From Thioalkalivibrio sp. HK1 (lineage in GTDB: Bacteria > Pseudomonadota > Gammaproteobacteria > HK1): 64,000 bases of DNA. The notes under the pieces were generated by a model. That model was not told where the DNA came from, made no database searches, and saw only the letters and a list, made by a program, of their open reading frames with translations. This document shows positions 19,944 to 28,529 of the stretch, in pieces. Within the stretch, counting starts at the first letter, position 1; every line of letters starts with the position of its first letter. The stretch lies in NCBI GenBank assembly GCA_000583135.1, contig JFBG01000001.1, forward strand, positions 39,537-103,536, given 5' to 3'. The position numbers and the translations under genes are program-made.

Positions 19944-20978
19944 ATGACCCATATCGCAACCAAGCTGACGGCCGCCCGATGCATCACGATCGACGATCAA
20001 GAAGTCCCGAACGCCGTCCCTCCTGGTTTCGTCCGTCTGCGCCTTGCCGCCGCCAGCCTTTGCGGTACCGATTTGCACTATTACGCGCACTTCGCCAATG
20101 CGGGTTTCGAATTGCAAAATCCGGTGACCTTGGGCCACGAAGCCTGTGCGAGGGTCGTCGATCCCAACGGTTCGGATCTAAGGCCGGGGCAGCTGGTCGC
20201 TCTCAATCCGATCATGAACTGCGGGCAATGCGATCCTTGCCGGCGCGGCGAGGAGAATCTATGTCGTCATAAAAACTTCCCCGGTTCGGCCACCACGGTG
20301 CCGCATCTCGATGGATTCTTCCGCGAAATCATCGATCATCCCTTGCGATGCTGCCGCCCGGTCGCCGAGACGGTGAACCCCCGCCATCTGACCTTCGCCG
20401 AACCGATGGCCTGCGCACTCCATGCCCTCAACAAAGCCGGTGTCGAGGCCGGTCAAGAGGTGTTGGTGATGGGTTGCGGACCGATGGGATTGCTGACCGT
20501 TGCCGGAGCCTGCGCTCGCAAAGCGCATGTGAGCGCCGCCGACTTGCGCCCGGCGGCGGTCGATGTGGCGGTGCGCGCCGGAGCCGCCGAGGGGCTGGTG
20601 ATCGGTGAGATCGACACCGGCGATCTGGAAAAGCGCTTCGATGTGGTCATCGAAGCCAGCGGAGCGATTTCGGCATTCAATACCGCCCTCGAAGCCGTCA
20701 AACAAAAGGGACGGGTGGCGATCCTCAGCAATATCCAGCTGACCCAAGCGGAAGTGATGCTGCGGTTGATCATGCTAAAAGAGATCGAGATCGTCGGCTC
20801 TTTTCAGTTCAACAAGGAATTCGAGGAGGCGGTTCGATTGATCGAGGAGGGCTCGGTCGATTTCGATACCCTGACCGCCGACCTCTTCCCCTTGGAAAAC
20901 ACCGCCCAAGCCCTGCGCATGATGGCCGACGGCAAGGCTCTGGGCAAGATCGTGCTACTGGGCCCCGACGAGCGTTGA
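19944..20978 (+). CDS. Zinc-dependent alcohol dehydrogenase (MDR family)
   Basis: A 344-residue medium-chain dehydrogenase. The catalytic zinc region has SLCGTDLHYY and LGHEACARVV; the structural zinc cysteines are NCGQCDPCRRGEENLC. The Rossmann motif is VLVMGCGPMGLL. The start at 19944 (MTHIATKL) fits the family better than the longer open frame. It most resembles threonine/idonate/sorbitol-type dehydrogenases, and its substrate is unknown. A decayed copy of its last 25 codons lies at 27761-27836, next to the third ATPase-nuclease cassette. Confidence 0.92.
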   Translation: MTHIATKLTAARCITIDDQEVPNAVPPGFVRLRLAAASLCGTDLHYYAHFANAGFELQNPVTLGHEACARVVDPNGSDLRPGQLVALNPIMNCGQCDPCRRGEENLCRHKNFPGSATTVPHLDGFFREIIDHPLRCCRPVAETVNPRHLTFAEPMACALHALNKAGVEAGQEVLVMGCGPMGLLTVAGACARKAHVSAADLRPAAVDVAVRAGAAEGLVIGEIDTGDLEKRFDVVIEASGAISAFNTALEAVKQKGRVAILSNIQLTQAEVMLRLIMLKEIEIVGSFQFNKEFEEAVRLIEEGSVDFDTLTADLFPLENTAQALRMMADGKALGKIVLLGPDER

Positions 20979-21105
20979 GTCTCTTGCAGCTTGCGCGCTC
21001 AAGATCATTCTATGAATAATGAAAAGGATATCCTTGGATATTCTTTTTTGAAATGATGCAACTTACGCGCCATGTCATTAATAGAGCAACCAGATATTCC
21101 TCTTT

Positions 21106-21615
21106 TCACTTTCTAGACGAATGCAGTTCTTTTTTCAGCACATCGATCAAGCACGATCCGCTTCTTATCGGAAGCACAAAGTGATTCACTCCACATATCG
21201 TAATAGGAGATTTGGCCAGTTTTCTCGAACTTTCCCTATGAATACCATTGTGTACCAGTACAGCAATGAAACAAGGCGATATGTTCTCGGTAATTCACTC
21301 TTTTGCAATCTCGATCCCGTCTTTGATCTGCTCGAGGATACCCTCTACATCGCGAACTTTTTCATCCTTCAACTCCATCGATATAGCCAAAATGCACTCG
21401 ACTCGATCATCGGATGAATCGTCAATAAAAATCATATAATCGCACCGTCTTCGATTTCGGATATGCAACTCACGGCAATCCATATTTACAATCAAACGTT
21501 CTGACGGATGTGGCATCCCTTTCAAACTGACACCGCATTTCCCGCTCTTGCACTTAGTGACACGACACTTCTCGTCGATCCGGTTGGCGATCGAGGCGAT
21601 CATTTCATTCATCAC
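21106..21615 (-). pseudogene. Small PD-(D/E)XK-like nuclease, cassette copy 1, with in-frame stop
   Basis: The frame starts at 21615, overlapping the ATPase stop by ATGA, and reads RRRCDYMIFIDD then LAISMELKD, a D...ExK pattern typical of PD-(D/E)XK nucleases. It stops at a TGA (21295-21297) after 106 residues. The same frame then continues ITENISPCFIAVLVHNGIHR to another stop at 21106, total 169 codons, matching copy 2 (170). Copy 2 has QQWIGNN where this copy has KE-stop-ITEN, so Trp (TGG) became TGA. The predicted catalytic D and ExK lie before the stop; a truncated active product is possible but the C-terminal part is lost. Conserved cysteines (C-x4-C-x3-C) precede the core. Confidence 0.75.
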
Positions 21616-23144
21616 ACCGAACTCCTATGAATTCCGTTGGAGATCAAAGCGTTATCCAGATAAAGACTTTCGCTGACGACATCGTAATCCAACTCGTAGA
21701 GCCCGCTTTCCCGATCCAAAACCATCTCATCCACAACCGAGCCTTTCGGGCTTTTCTTCGATTTGAAGAGCCACACCCCGACCTGATCGGGATTCAATGC
21801 AACCTTGGCAGTGGAGATATGGGATCGTTCCTCATCGTCAAGACCGGATGCGCGCACGATATTGGCAAGGGTTTGTAAAACCCAATCACTATGCGTGGTC
21901 AGAATCACCCTGACCCCGGATTGGACAAGGGCTGCGAGTTGTTGGGTGAATTCCACCTGCATCTTGGGGTGTAGATGCGCTTCCGGCTCTTCGATGATCA
22001 GGGTATTTCCCTGCATGACTTTATTGCGTAAGAAAAGCACGATCGGGGCAATCTCCGATACCATGGAAGAGGCGTTATTCAAAGATATCGGTGTTTTCCA
22101 ACCCTTTGGCTGGTAAGTGAACTCCGGATAATCGATCAGTGCACTTCGTTGGATTCCAATTTTTCCGCCGACGATATTTTTCTCGATCTCGATACTATGG
22201 TTTTCCATCGTATGGCGGATACAAGATGCCTTGTTACGATGCAAGTTCGAATCGATATTGATGAGAGACTGAAGAAAATCGGCCATAACACCGGAAAGCT
22301 GTGTGGTGGATACAGTTGTCGGCCGAAGACCGGCGGAAGCGGCGTTGCCGACGATTGCACTGACGATCGTTCGGTGGGTATGCATCACACCGGCTCGGTC
22401 CGCAGGAAAATAATAAGCCGATTCGTTCAGCGGTTCGAACCATGGAAAGATATATTGACTTGCTATGGTAGAGAGTAATTCACTGCATTTCCAGAGTACA
22501 TCGAAATCATCCGGATCTCGATTTACAATCATTCGATCGATCCCAAGCGTAGACTTTAGTGCATTGATATCGATCGATGAGGTGTCTGGAAATTCGATCG
22601 TCTCTTTTGTGAATTCATCACCTCTCAGAATGGAGCATTGATGCAACGATCCCCTATCGCGAAAAGTCTTTATGATAGAAATGGATGCCTGATCACATCT
22701 CGTTGCATTACGAAGAAGATCCTTTCTGTTATCGACCCCCAAAGCCCGACAAATCTGATGGATGATATTTTCATGGGATTCATCGATATATTTATGAATA
22801 TTCCTCATAATAAAATCAGGTAAATCAATCCGTTGCTCGGCTCTTTTGGCACTGATTTTCTTTTTAGAGAGTATCTCGTAATTCGCCCAGTCTATAATAG
22901 AGGAGATTTCTTTTTCAGATAGATATCCTTTTGTTAGTTTTTCAATAAAAAACCCCGTGCCTGTATCGCATAAGCCCTCAAAATGCCTATGCAACGCATA
23001 GATCAGTATTGCAAGCCAAGATTTTCCCGTATTGCTGGGGCCAGCGAATACGGTCAAGGGGCGAAGGTCGATCTCGGCTTCGATGATCGGTCCGAAATCA
23101 TCGACTTTGAGCGTCAAGTTCTCCGACGATAGTGCGTTTCTCAT
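21612..23144 (-). CDS. OLD/AAA_15-like ABC ATPase, cassette copy 1
   Basis: A 510-residue ATPase. The start at 23144 (MRNALSSENL) has GGAGAGAGG just upstream. Walker A is FAGPSNTGKSWLAILIYALH (about residues 33-52). The C-terminal half has SSMVSEIAPIVLFLR, Walker B EEPEAHLHP and the His switch ILTTHSDWVLQ, the layout of predicted ATPases related to OLD, RecF and the PARIS AriA protein. No TOPRIM domain is visible. The middle (about 55-240) differs strongly from copies 2 and 3 while both ends are conserved. It is coupled by ATGA to the small nuclease-like gene. Base composition is more AT-rich than neighbours, suggesting acquisition. Defence function is inferred. Confidence 0.85.
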   Translation of the reverse strand: MRNALSSENLTLKVDDFGPIIEAEIDLRPLTVFAGPSNTGKSWLAILIYALHRHFEGLCDTGTGFFIEKLTKGYLSEKEISSIIDWANYEILSKKKISAKRAEQRIDLPDFIMRNIHKYIDESHENIIHQICRALGVDNRKDLLRNATRCDQASISIIKTFRDRGSLHQCSILRGDEFTKETIEFPDTSSIDINALKSTLGIDRMIVNRDPDDFDVLWKCSELLSTIASQYIFPWFEPLNESAYYFPADRAGVMHTHRTIVSAIVGNAASAGLRPTTVSTTQLSGVMADFLQSLINIDSNLHRNKASCIRHTMENHSIEIEKNIVGGKIGIQRSALIDYPEFTYQPKGWKTPISLNNASSMVSEIAPIVLFLRNKVMQGNTLIIEEPEAHLHPKMQVEFTQQLAALVQSGVRVILTTHSDWVLQTLANIVRASGLDDEERSHISTAKVALNPDQVGVWLFKSKKSPKGSVVDEMVLDRESGLYELDYDVVSESLYLDNALISNGIHRSSV

Positions 23145-23199
23145 TCTCCTCTCTCCTTGAATCCTGCAGTATCGAATCGGGGTGTCGCAAAGCGATTTC

Positions 23200-23310
23200 A
23201 TCCAGTCCGACGGCGGAGAAAAACGAAGCGATGGTATGTTACAGACTCTCGTCTCGCCCTTTAGTCACTTCAAAATCCGAGGCTACTCGGTGGATGTGCG
23301 AAGGCGCAAG
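23200..23310 (-). pseudogene. Decayed duplicate of the argG 3' end with its terminator region (upstream of cassette 1)
   Basis: On the minus strand CTTGCGCCTTCGCA, then a diverged stretch, then TTTTGAAGTGAC and AGAGTCTGTAACATACC correspond to the argG end (CTTACGCCTTCGCA, TTTTGATGTGAC, GGAGTCTGTAACACACC). An in-frame stop and mismatches show it is not coding. Cassette copies 2 and 3 are preceded by the same block, which shows that the cassette was duplicated together with the end of argG. Confidence 0.65.
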
Positions 23311-23760
23311 TGTACCGCACCGAGATTACCGGGACACCCTCGAATCTTACGCGACGACCGGGGCTTTACCCACCACGTTTCATGTAGGTCGGCTTGGCGA
23401 GCGATGTTCGTGATGCTCGATCTGCCATTATTCATTGGATCGCTCCTCGATCCGCCGAAGGGGCCGTCGCAGATTCTCGATGTACGGATAAATTTCCAGT
23501 CGTCGCGGATTTCCCTTGGGGCTAGGGATGAGTCGCTCGGCACAGTCGTTTCTCTCACTGAAGACCGGCGAAGGGCGACGAGTCGATTCCCAACCAACAA
23601 ACCATGTCTTGGAAGTCGTGGCTGGAGTATCGCGACCCGTTGTCGTGGCAGATGGGCAAGGCCCATAGTGATGTCCTCGTCGATGGATCCGGAGCGCATC
23701 TGCGTCCCCAGCATATTGGCTTGCTTTGATGCGGATAAAGGGGTTGCCACTAACATATCT
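23310..23760 (-). mobile_element. Degenerate DDE (IS3-like) transposase fragment
   Basis: In changing frames on the minus strand, the translation reads CHDNGSRYSSHDFQDMVCWL and GID, resembling the second catalytic Asp region (DNGSxYxSxxF) of rve-core transposases. Further pieces resemble the region around the catalytic Glu (CAERLIPSPKGN-like) and the final NYxRPH-type segment (HHEHRSPSRP). Several frameshifts and stops make it inactive. No inverted repeats were identified. It separates cassette 1 from cassette 2. IS family assignment is tentative. Confidence 0.5.
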
Positions 23761-23907
23761 TCATATCTCCATATAACATCTCAGAGTAGATTGATAGCAT
23801 CGCAGTTTTATTTTGGCTAGATATCGACAACAGTTCATAATCTGCTTCTCGATTCTTCGAATATATGATCCGAGAGATTTAGGGAGATGCTACGCATGGA
23901 AATCGCT

Positions 23908-24420
23908 TCATGTTCGATTTTTATTAGATTTTTTATTCTGACGCAATTTGTTAATCAAAAAATCACCGCATTTCATCAAAATCAATTTCGATTTTTTATT
24001 TTTGTCTATTTGGATCATAGCGTCTTTTAATTTAGTGCGATTGTGCGAATGGATACCATTATGCACCAATACCGGAAAAAAGGTTGTTGATGTATTATTG
24101 CCAATCCATTGTTGGGCAGCCTTGATTCCACTTTCTATCTGTTGGACAATGTTCGTTATTCCGTGAATCTTCCCGCTTTTCATCTCAATAGGAACGATCA
24201 CGATAGAGTCGTTGCGATTGTTGAAATCAAGAAAAATAATATAGTCGCATCGTTTGCCACCGGGTGTAATTTTTAATTCATCGCAGTCCATTTTAATGAT
24301 TAAGCGATTGGGTGAAGATGGTAGATTCGTCAGATTAACGACGCATTCGCCGCTATTACATCTCTTGGAATGGCATGCTTGATCAACATGATCGGCAATG
24401 GAAGAGATATTCGTGCTCAT
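23908..24420 (-). CDS. Small PD-(D/E)XK-like nuclease, cassette copy 2
   Basis: A 170-residue protein. GGKRCDYIIFLDF followed by IVIVPIEMKSGKI gives D...ExK, the active-site pattern of PD-(D/E)XK nucleases, and a helix with IVQQIESGIKAAQQWI follows. Cysteines CHSKRCNSGEC near residues 13-23 and a second MDC may bind metal. The start overlaps the ATPase stop (ATGA), as in the other copies. This copy appears intact. It is probably the effector of the ATPase pair; that is inference from motif and gene order. A non-nuclease role for the fold is possible. Confidence 0.75.
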   Translation of the reverse strand: MSTNISSIADHVDQACHSKRCNSGECVVNLTNLPSSPNRLIIKMDCDELKITPGGKRCDYIIFLDFNNRNDSIVIVPIEMKSGKIHGITNIVQQIESGIKAAQQWIGNNTSTTFFPVLVHNGIHSHNRTKLKDAMIQIDKNKKSKLILMKCGDFLINKLRQNKKSNKNRT

Positions 24421-25970
24421 TGTATTTCACCATTATGAATCTCATTGTAGATAGAGGCATTTTTGTTGTAGAGATTTTCACTGATAGCCTCGTAATCCGA
24501 TCTGTAGATTCCATTTTCTTTTTCCCAAGTCATCTCTTCCACGACGGATCCTTTAGGGCTTTTTTTCTTTTTGAATAGCCATATTCCGACCTGCTCGGGA
24601 TTCAATGCAATTTCGACATCAGGAATATTTGATCGCGATATATCCTTCAGTGAGTATGAATATACGATATTGGAAAGAGATTCTAAAATCCATTCACTAT
24701 GTGTAGTCAGGATCACTCTCACACCTGATCCGACAAGGGCAGCGAGTTGCTGGGTTAGTTCTACTTGCATCGCCGGATGTAGGTGCGACTCCGGTTCCTC
24801 GATGATCAGTACACTTCCCTCCATGACTTTATGACGAATAAAAAGCACGATCGGAGCAAGTTCCGATATCATGGAGGAGGTGTTTAGTAAAGGTATTGAT
24901 CGTTTCCAACCTTTAGGACGATATGTGATTTCCGGATAATTAATATGCGGTGATCTTATGACTTCGATTTTCCCATCAATGATGTTTTTTTCTATTTCGG
25001 CACTATGATCTTTCATGATACGATCGGAGCGAACATGGTGGGAGAATCTTCTCCTGCGGTATGCGGATGAATCTATAGATATCATTTGTTCAAGAAAATC
25101 CGCCAGAGTCCCGGTAATCTGTGCAGGGGGTGATGTCGATGGAAGAATGGAAGAGGCAGCATTACTTATAACTGCGCTTACAATGCTGGTATGGGCTCGC
25201 ATTATTCCGGTTCGACCGGCAGGCAAATAAGATATGGATCGGCTTAGAGGATCAACCCATGAGGCAATACACTGCCTCGCTATCAAGGAAAGTAAACGCC
25301 TATGTCTCATTATCAACTCATCGGAATCGGTTGAATCGTCGCGCTCGTCATCGATACGATTGGATATTCGCTCTATCAAAGAATTATTCATGAAAACCGT
25401 TCTTGGCAGATCATTTTTCACCACATCTAGTTCATCACCTTTAAATACAAATAAACGATTTAAAATTTCTTTATTAGAGCAATTGATTTTTTTTATCAAG
25501 GAAATTGATGCATGATTTTGTCTTGTTGAGTGGCGAATGAGATATCTTCTATCCTCGATTCCCAATGCGCGACAAATATGGTTGGCGAATCTTTCGTTTG
25601 AACGCTCTAAATATTTAGAAATGGCATTCACGATGAAATCGGGCAAGTCGATTATTTTTCCGCTGTCACTCGAATCATACTTCTCCTTGGATGATACGCC
25701 TAACGAATCGATGAAAGTATCAATTTCTTCTTTCGATATTTCATTTCTTTTCGAGAGACGAGAAAAAAGGACTCTGTCCAAAAAATAGGGACTGTCTATT
25801 TCTTCGATATATCGATGCAACGCATAGATCAATATCGCCAGCCAAGATTTTCCCGTATTGCTGGGGCCAGCGAATACGGTCAGGGGGCGAAGGTCGATTT
25901 CGGCTTCGATGATCGGGCCGAAATCCTCGACTTTGAGCGTCAAGTTCTTTGACGGCGGTGCGTTTCTCAT
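24417..25970 (-). CDS. OLD/AAA_15-like ABC ATPase, cassette copy 2
   Basis: A 517-residue ATPase. The start at 25970 (MRNAPPSKNL) has CAAGGAGAGC upstream. Walker A GPSNTGKS is identical to copies 1 and 3. Later features are SSMISELAPIVLFIR, Walker B EEPESHLHP and ILTTHSEWILE. The first 50 residues are almost identical to copy 1 and the gene's first ~140 bp are nearly identical in DNA, but the middle is unrelated in detail (for example LDRVLFSRLSKRNEISKEEI). It begins about 125 bp downstream of argG, after the argG terminator, on the same strand. It is the most diverged of the three copies in the second half (LPAGRTGIMRAHTSIVSAV). Confidence 0.85.
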   Translation of the reverse strand: MRNAPPSKNLTLKVEDFGPIIEAEIDLRPLTVFAGPSNTGKSWLAILIYALHRYIEEIDSPYFLDRVLFSRLSKRNEISKEEIDTFIDSLGVSSKEKYDSSDSGKIIDLPDFIVNAISKYLERSNERFANHICRALGIEDRRYLIRHSTRQNHASISLIKKINCSNKEILNRLFVFKGDELDVVKNDLPRTVFMNNSLIERISNRIDDERDDSTDSDELIMRHRRLLSLIARQCIASWVDPLSRSISYLPAGRTGIMRAHTSIVSAVISNAASSILPSTSPPAQITGTLADFLEQMISIDSSAYRRRRFSHHVRSDRIMKDHSAEIEKNIIDGKIEVIRSPHINYPEITYRPKGWKRSIPLLNTSSMISELAPIVLFIRHKVMEGSVLIIEEPESHLHPAMQVELTQQLAALVGSGVRVILTTHSEWILESLSNIVYSYSLKDISRSNIPDVEIALNPEQVGIWLFKKKKSPKGSVVEEMTWEKENGIYRSDYEAISENLYNKNASIYNEIHNGEIQ

Positions 25971-26042
25971 GCCCTGCTCTCCTTGAATCTTGCAATATCC
26001 AATCGGGGGCGGTGAAGTGCCCCCATTTGGCCCCAAGTCGAA

Positions 26043-26087
26043 GAAAAACGAGGCGGGGGTGTGTTACAGACTCCCGCTTCGCTTTTT
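26043..26087 (-). terminator. argG intrinsic terminator (bidirectional shape)
   Basis: On the minus strand CGAAGCGGG-loop-CCCGCCTCG forms a 9-bp stem with one mismatch, followed by TTTTTCTT. The other side has a T-run too, so it could also work on the plus strand. The same block, more or less decayed, precedes cassettes 1 and 3. Confidence 0.65.
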
Positions 26088-26094
26088 TGTCACA

Positions 26095-27324
26095 TCAAAA
26101 GCTGCGGCCGCGTTTGGCGGAGATGCGAAGGCGTAAGGAGTTGATGCGGATGAAGCCCTCGGCGTCTTTTTGATCGTAGGCGCCGCGATCGTCTTCGAAG
26201 GTGGCGATTTCGGGGTCGAAGAGGTCGTCGGTATCGGACTTTCTGCCCACCACTTGGACATTGCCCTTGTAGAGTTTGAGGCGGACGCTTCCGTTGACGT
26301 ATTTTTGGGATTCATCGACCAATGCTTGCAGCATCAGGCGCTCCGGGCTCCACCAGTAGCCGTTGTAGATCAGCTGGGCGTAGCGCGGGGTGAGTTCGTC
26401 TTTGAGGTGCGCCGCTTCTCGATCCAAGGTGATGGATTCGATCGCGCGATGGGCTTTGAGCATGATGGTGCCGCCCGGGGTTTCATAGCAACCGCGGGAT
26501 TTCATGCCGACATAGCGGTTCTCGACGATATCCAATCTTCCGATGCCGTTTTCGCCCCCGATTCGGTTGAGGGTCTCGATCACCGTGGCGGGACTCATCT
26601 CCTGACCGTCGACGGCGGTGATATCCCCGTGTCGATAGACGAGTTCCATATAGCGCGGGGTGTCGGGGGCGTCTTCGGGCGAGCGGGTCCAACGCCACAT
26701 GCCATCGTCCGGTTCGGTCGCCGGCGATTCGAGTTCGTTCCCTTCGTAGGAGATATGCAGGAGATTGGCATCCATCGAATAGGGGGAGGTATTGCCGCCC
26801 TCGTGAGGGCTTCGTTTATCGATCGAGATGCCGTGTTTTTGGGCGTAGTTCAGCAACTGTTCGCGGGAGTTCAGATCCCATTCGCGCCAAGGAGCGATGA
26901 TGCGGATGTCGGGGGAGAGGGCATAGGCGCCGAGTTCGAAGCGCACCTGATCGTTGCCCTTGCCGGTCGCGCCGTGGGAGATGGCGTCCGCCCCGGTCTC
27001 GTGGGCGATTTCGACCAATCGTTTGGCGATCAGCGGGCGGGCGATAGAGGTGCCCAGCAGGTATTCGCCTTCGTAAAGAGCATTGGCGCGAAACATCGCA
27101 AAGACGAAGTCGCGGGCGAATTCCTCGCGCAAGTCGTCGATGAATATCTCTCGTACCCCGAGGGATTCGGCCTTCGCGCGGGCCGGTTCCACCTCTTCTC
27201 GTTGCCCGAGGTCGGCGGTGAAAGTGACCACTTCGCAGCCGTAGTTCTCCTGCAGCCAACGCAAGATGATCGAGGTATCCAGTCCGCCGGAGTAGGCGAG
27301 AACCACTTTTTTGACGTCGCCCAT
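26095..27324 (-). CDS. argG: Argininosuccinate synthase
   Basis: A 409-residue enzyme joining citrulline and aspartate with ATP in arginine synthesis. The N-terminal ATP-binding P-loop is [14 protein letters not shown], followed by [30 protein letters not shown] and [11 protein letters not shown], all typical of ArgG. GGAG precedes the start. The length is normal and the gene is intact. It sits between cassette 2 (downstream, 125 bp) and cassette 3 (upstream), and its last dozen codons plus terminator are duplicated upstream of cassettes 1 and 3. Confidence 0.97.
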   Translation of the reverse strand: MGDVKKVVLAYSGGLDTSIILRWLQENYGCEVVTFTADLGQREEVEPARAKAESLGVREIFIDDLREEFARDFVFAMFRANALYEGEYLLGTSIARPLIAKRLVEIAHETGADAISHGATGKGNDQVRFELGAYALSPDIRIIAPWREWDLNSREQLLNYAQKHGISIDKRSPHEGGNTSPYSMDANLLHISYEGNELESPATEPDDGMWRWTRSPEDAPDTPRYMELVYRHGDITAVDGQEMSPATVIETLNRIGGENGIGRLDIVENRYVGMKSRGCYETPGGTIMLKAHRAIESITLDREAAHLKDELTPRYAQLIYNGYWWSPERLMLQALVDESQKYVNGSVRLKLYKGNVQVVGRKSDTDDLFDPEIATFEDDRGAYDQKDAEGFIRINSLRLRISAKRGRSF

Positions 27325-27428
27325 GATTTCGAACTCCTTCGATATCCAAAGCGATAGGGGGGCGGGCGGCCCGTTCGAGAGCCCTTCATCGGGGCTTTTG
27401 AGGAAAATGAAAGCGAATCGATCCTACT

Positions 27429-27464
27429 AAGCGAGATTCTACTTTCAAGCGAGATTCTACTTTC
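27429..27464. repeat. Perfect tandem duplication of an 18-bp unit upstream of argG
   Basis: AAGCGAGATTCTACTTTC occurs twice with no spacing, about 105 bp upstream of the argG start. It could be a duplicated regulator site or a replication-slippage product; no known operator is recognised. Confidence 0.6.
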
Positions 27465-27760
27465 CGCCGGTTGTTTTGACTTCGACGGAAGACGTTTTCA
27501 CATCGGCATATCGAGGCAATCGCCTGAGCCGAGTCGGTGGAGGGTTTCGAGGAAAGATCGGAGGACGAAGAGCGGCTCTCGATCGATGGAGGGCCTTAGG
27601 TTGGCCGGCCAAACGAGCCGGATGCCTTCGATCGTATGCGTCCTATCCTCGAGGACTATCCTCGTGACTCCATCTGCATCTGCGCTTTTCGTCATGGCCA
27701 ATGGCAAGACGCTATCGGTATCCCCGGCGAGCGCATGATCGATCACCGGGAGGCCCATCG

Positions 27761-27850
27761 ACACCACCCAAGCCTTGCGCATAATGGCCGATGGCAAGAT
27801 TCTGAGAAAGATCATGCTATTGTAGCCCAATAAGCATCAAGCCTCTCGCT
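27761..27850 (+). pseudogene. Decayed duplicate of the alcohol dehydrogenase 3' end
   Basis: ACACCACCCAAGCCTTGCGC...ATGGCCGATGGCAAGAT aligns with ACACCGCCCAAGCCCTGCGC...ATGGCCGACGGCAAGGC at the end of the gene at 19944-20978. By hand about three quarters of 76 positions match and most differences are transitions. Translated it reads TTQALRIMADGKILRKIMLL-stop against TAQALRMMADGKALGKIVLL. It places cassette 3 in the same setting as cassette 1, just after this gene. Confidence 0.75.
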
Positions 27851-28031
27851 GCTGCGGTTGCCGGATATCATGGCCCTCTTCGCATAAGGTGTCCTGTTAT
27901 CACAAGGACGACGAGACCTTTATCGAGTATTTCTTATATCGACAACATCCTTCGATTTCGTTCTGTGAATAATGAGACGCATATCCTTTTTTGGAATTAC
28001 GATGCTCATTCGTCATGAATCCGAGACTTTC

Positions 28032-28529
28032 TCAGCTTGTGGTCAGATACAGATTGTCTTTCAGGCATGCTCCGCTTTTCATTGATTTGATACTTTCGAC
28101 TATTCCGCAAATTTTTATTGGTTTTCTCAATTCAATCCGTTCTTTTTTATTCAATCCCTTTTTATGTACCAATATTGGAACGAAGCGAGTCAATATGTCA
28201 CTATCGATAAGACTCTTGGCAGTTTTGATGCCACCTTGAATCTGCCTGATGACATCCGATGCTATCACTCTTCCGCTTTTCATTTCCATAGGGATGACCA
28301 CAATGACATCGGTGTTCCTGTTGATTGGATCATCGGAAAAAATCAGATAGTCACACCGCTTTCGATCGGTAGGGATATGCAGTTTCTTGCAATCCATATC
28401 GACGATCAACCGTCCAGGCGGTTTGGGCATTCCTTTCAGATCGACGCGACATCCATCTTTTCCGCAACCGCCGGTAGTATGACATTCTTCATCGACCCGC
28501 TTCATAATCGATGCGATACCCTCACTCAT
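28032..28529 (-). CDS. Small PD-(D/E)XK-like nuclease, cassette copy 3
   Basis: A 165-residue protein with DRKRCDYLIFSDD followed by VIVVIPMEMKSGRV, the D...ExK pattern, then VIRQIQGGIKTAKSLI and FVPILVHKKG. Cysteines CHTTGGCGKDGC and MDC precede the core. The start overlaps the ATPase stop by ATGA. The C-terminal third differs from copy 2 but the length is similar, so it is probably intact. Partnership with the ATPase and nuclease activity are inferred. Confidence 0.75.
   Translation of the reverse strand: MSEGIASIMKRVDEECHTTGGCGKDGCRVDLKGMPKPPGRLIVDMDCKKLHIPTDRKRCDYLIFSDDPINRNTDVIVVIPMEMKSGRVIASDVIRQIQGGIKTAKSLIDSDILTRFVPILVHKKGLNKKERIELRKPIKICGIVESIKSMKSGACLKDNLYLTTS

Larger units (their letters stand above)
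27325..28031. other. Intergenic region between argG and cassette 3
   Basis: About 700 bp without an intact gene. It holds a perfect 18-bp tandem repeat (27429-27464), a decayed 3' end of the alcohol dehydrogenase gene (27761-27836), and at 27960-27990 a TTCTGTGAATAATGA...ATATCC block that also follows cassette 1 at about 21009. A 110-codon minus-strand open frame (27830-27498) overlaps the dehydrogenase remnant and is probably accidental. Confidence 0.6.

Noticed and set aside
21295..21297. In-frame TGA in nuclease copy 1 read as tryptophan or selenocysteine
   Set aside because: Other genes in the window end in TGA (for example recQ and argG) with no readthrough sequence similarity, and no SECIS-like hairpin was seen. 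A nonsense mutation explains it better.
27498..27830. 110-codon open frame on the minus strand
   Set aside because: It runs antisense over the decayed dehydrogenase end and shows no similarity to known proteins.
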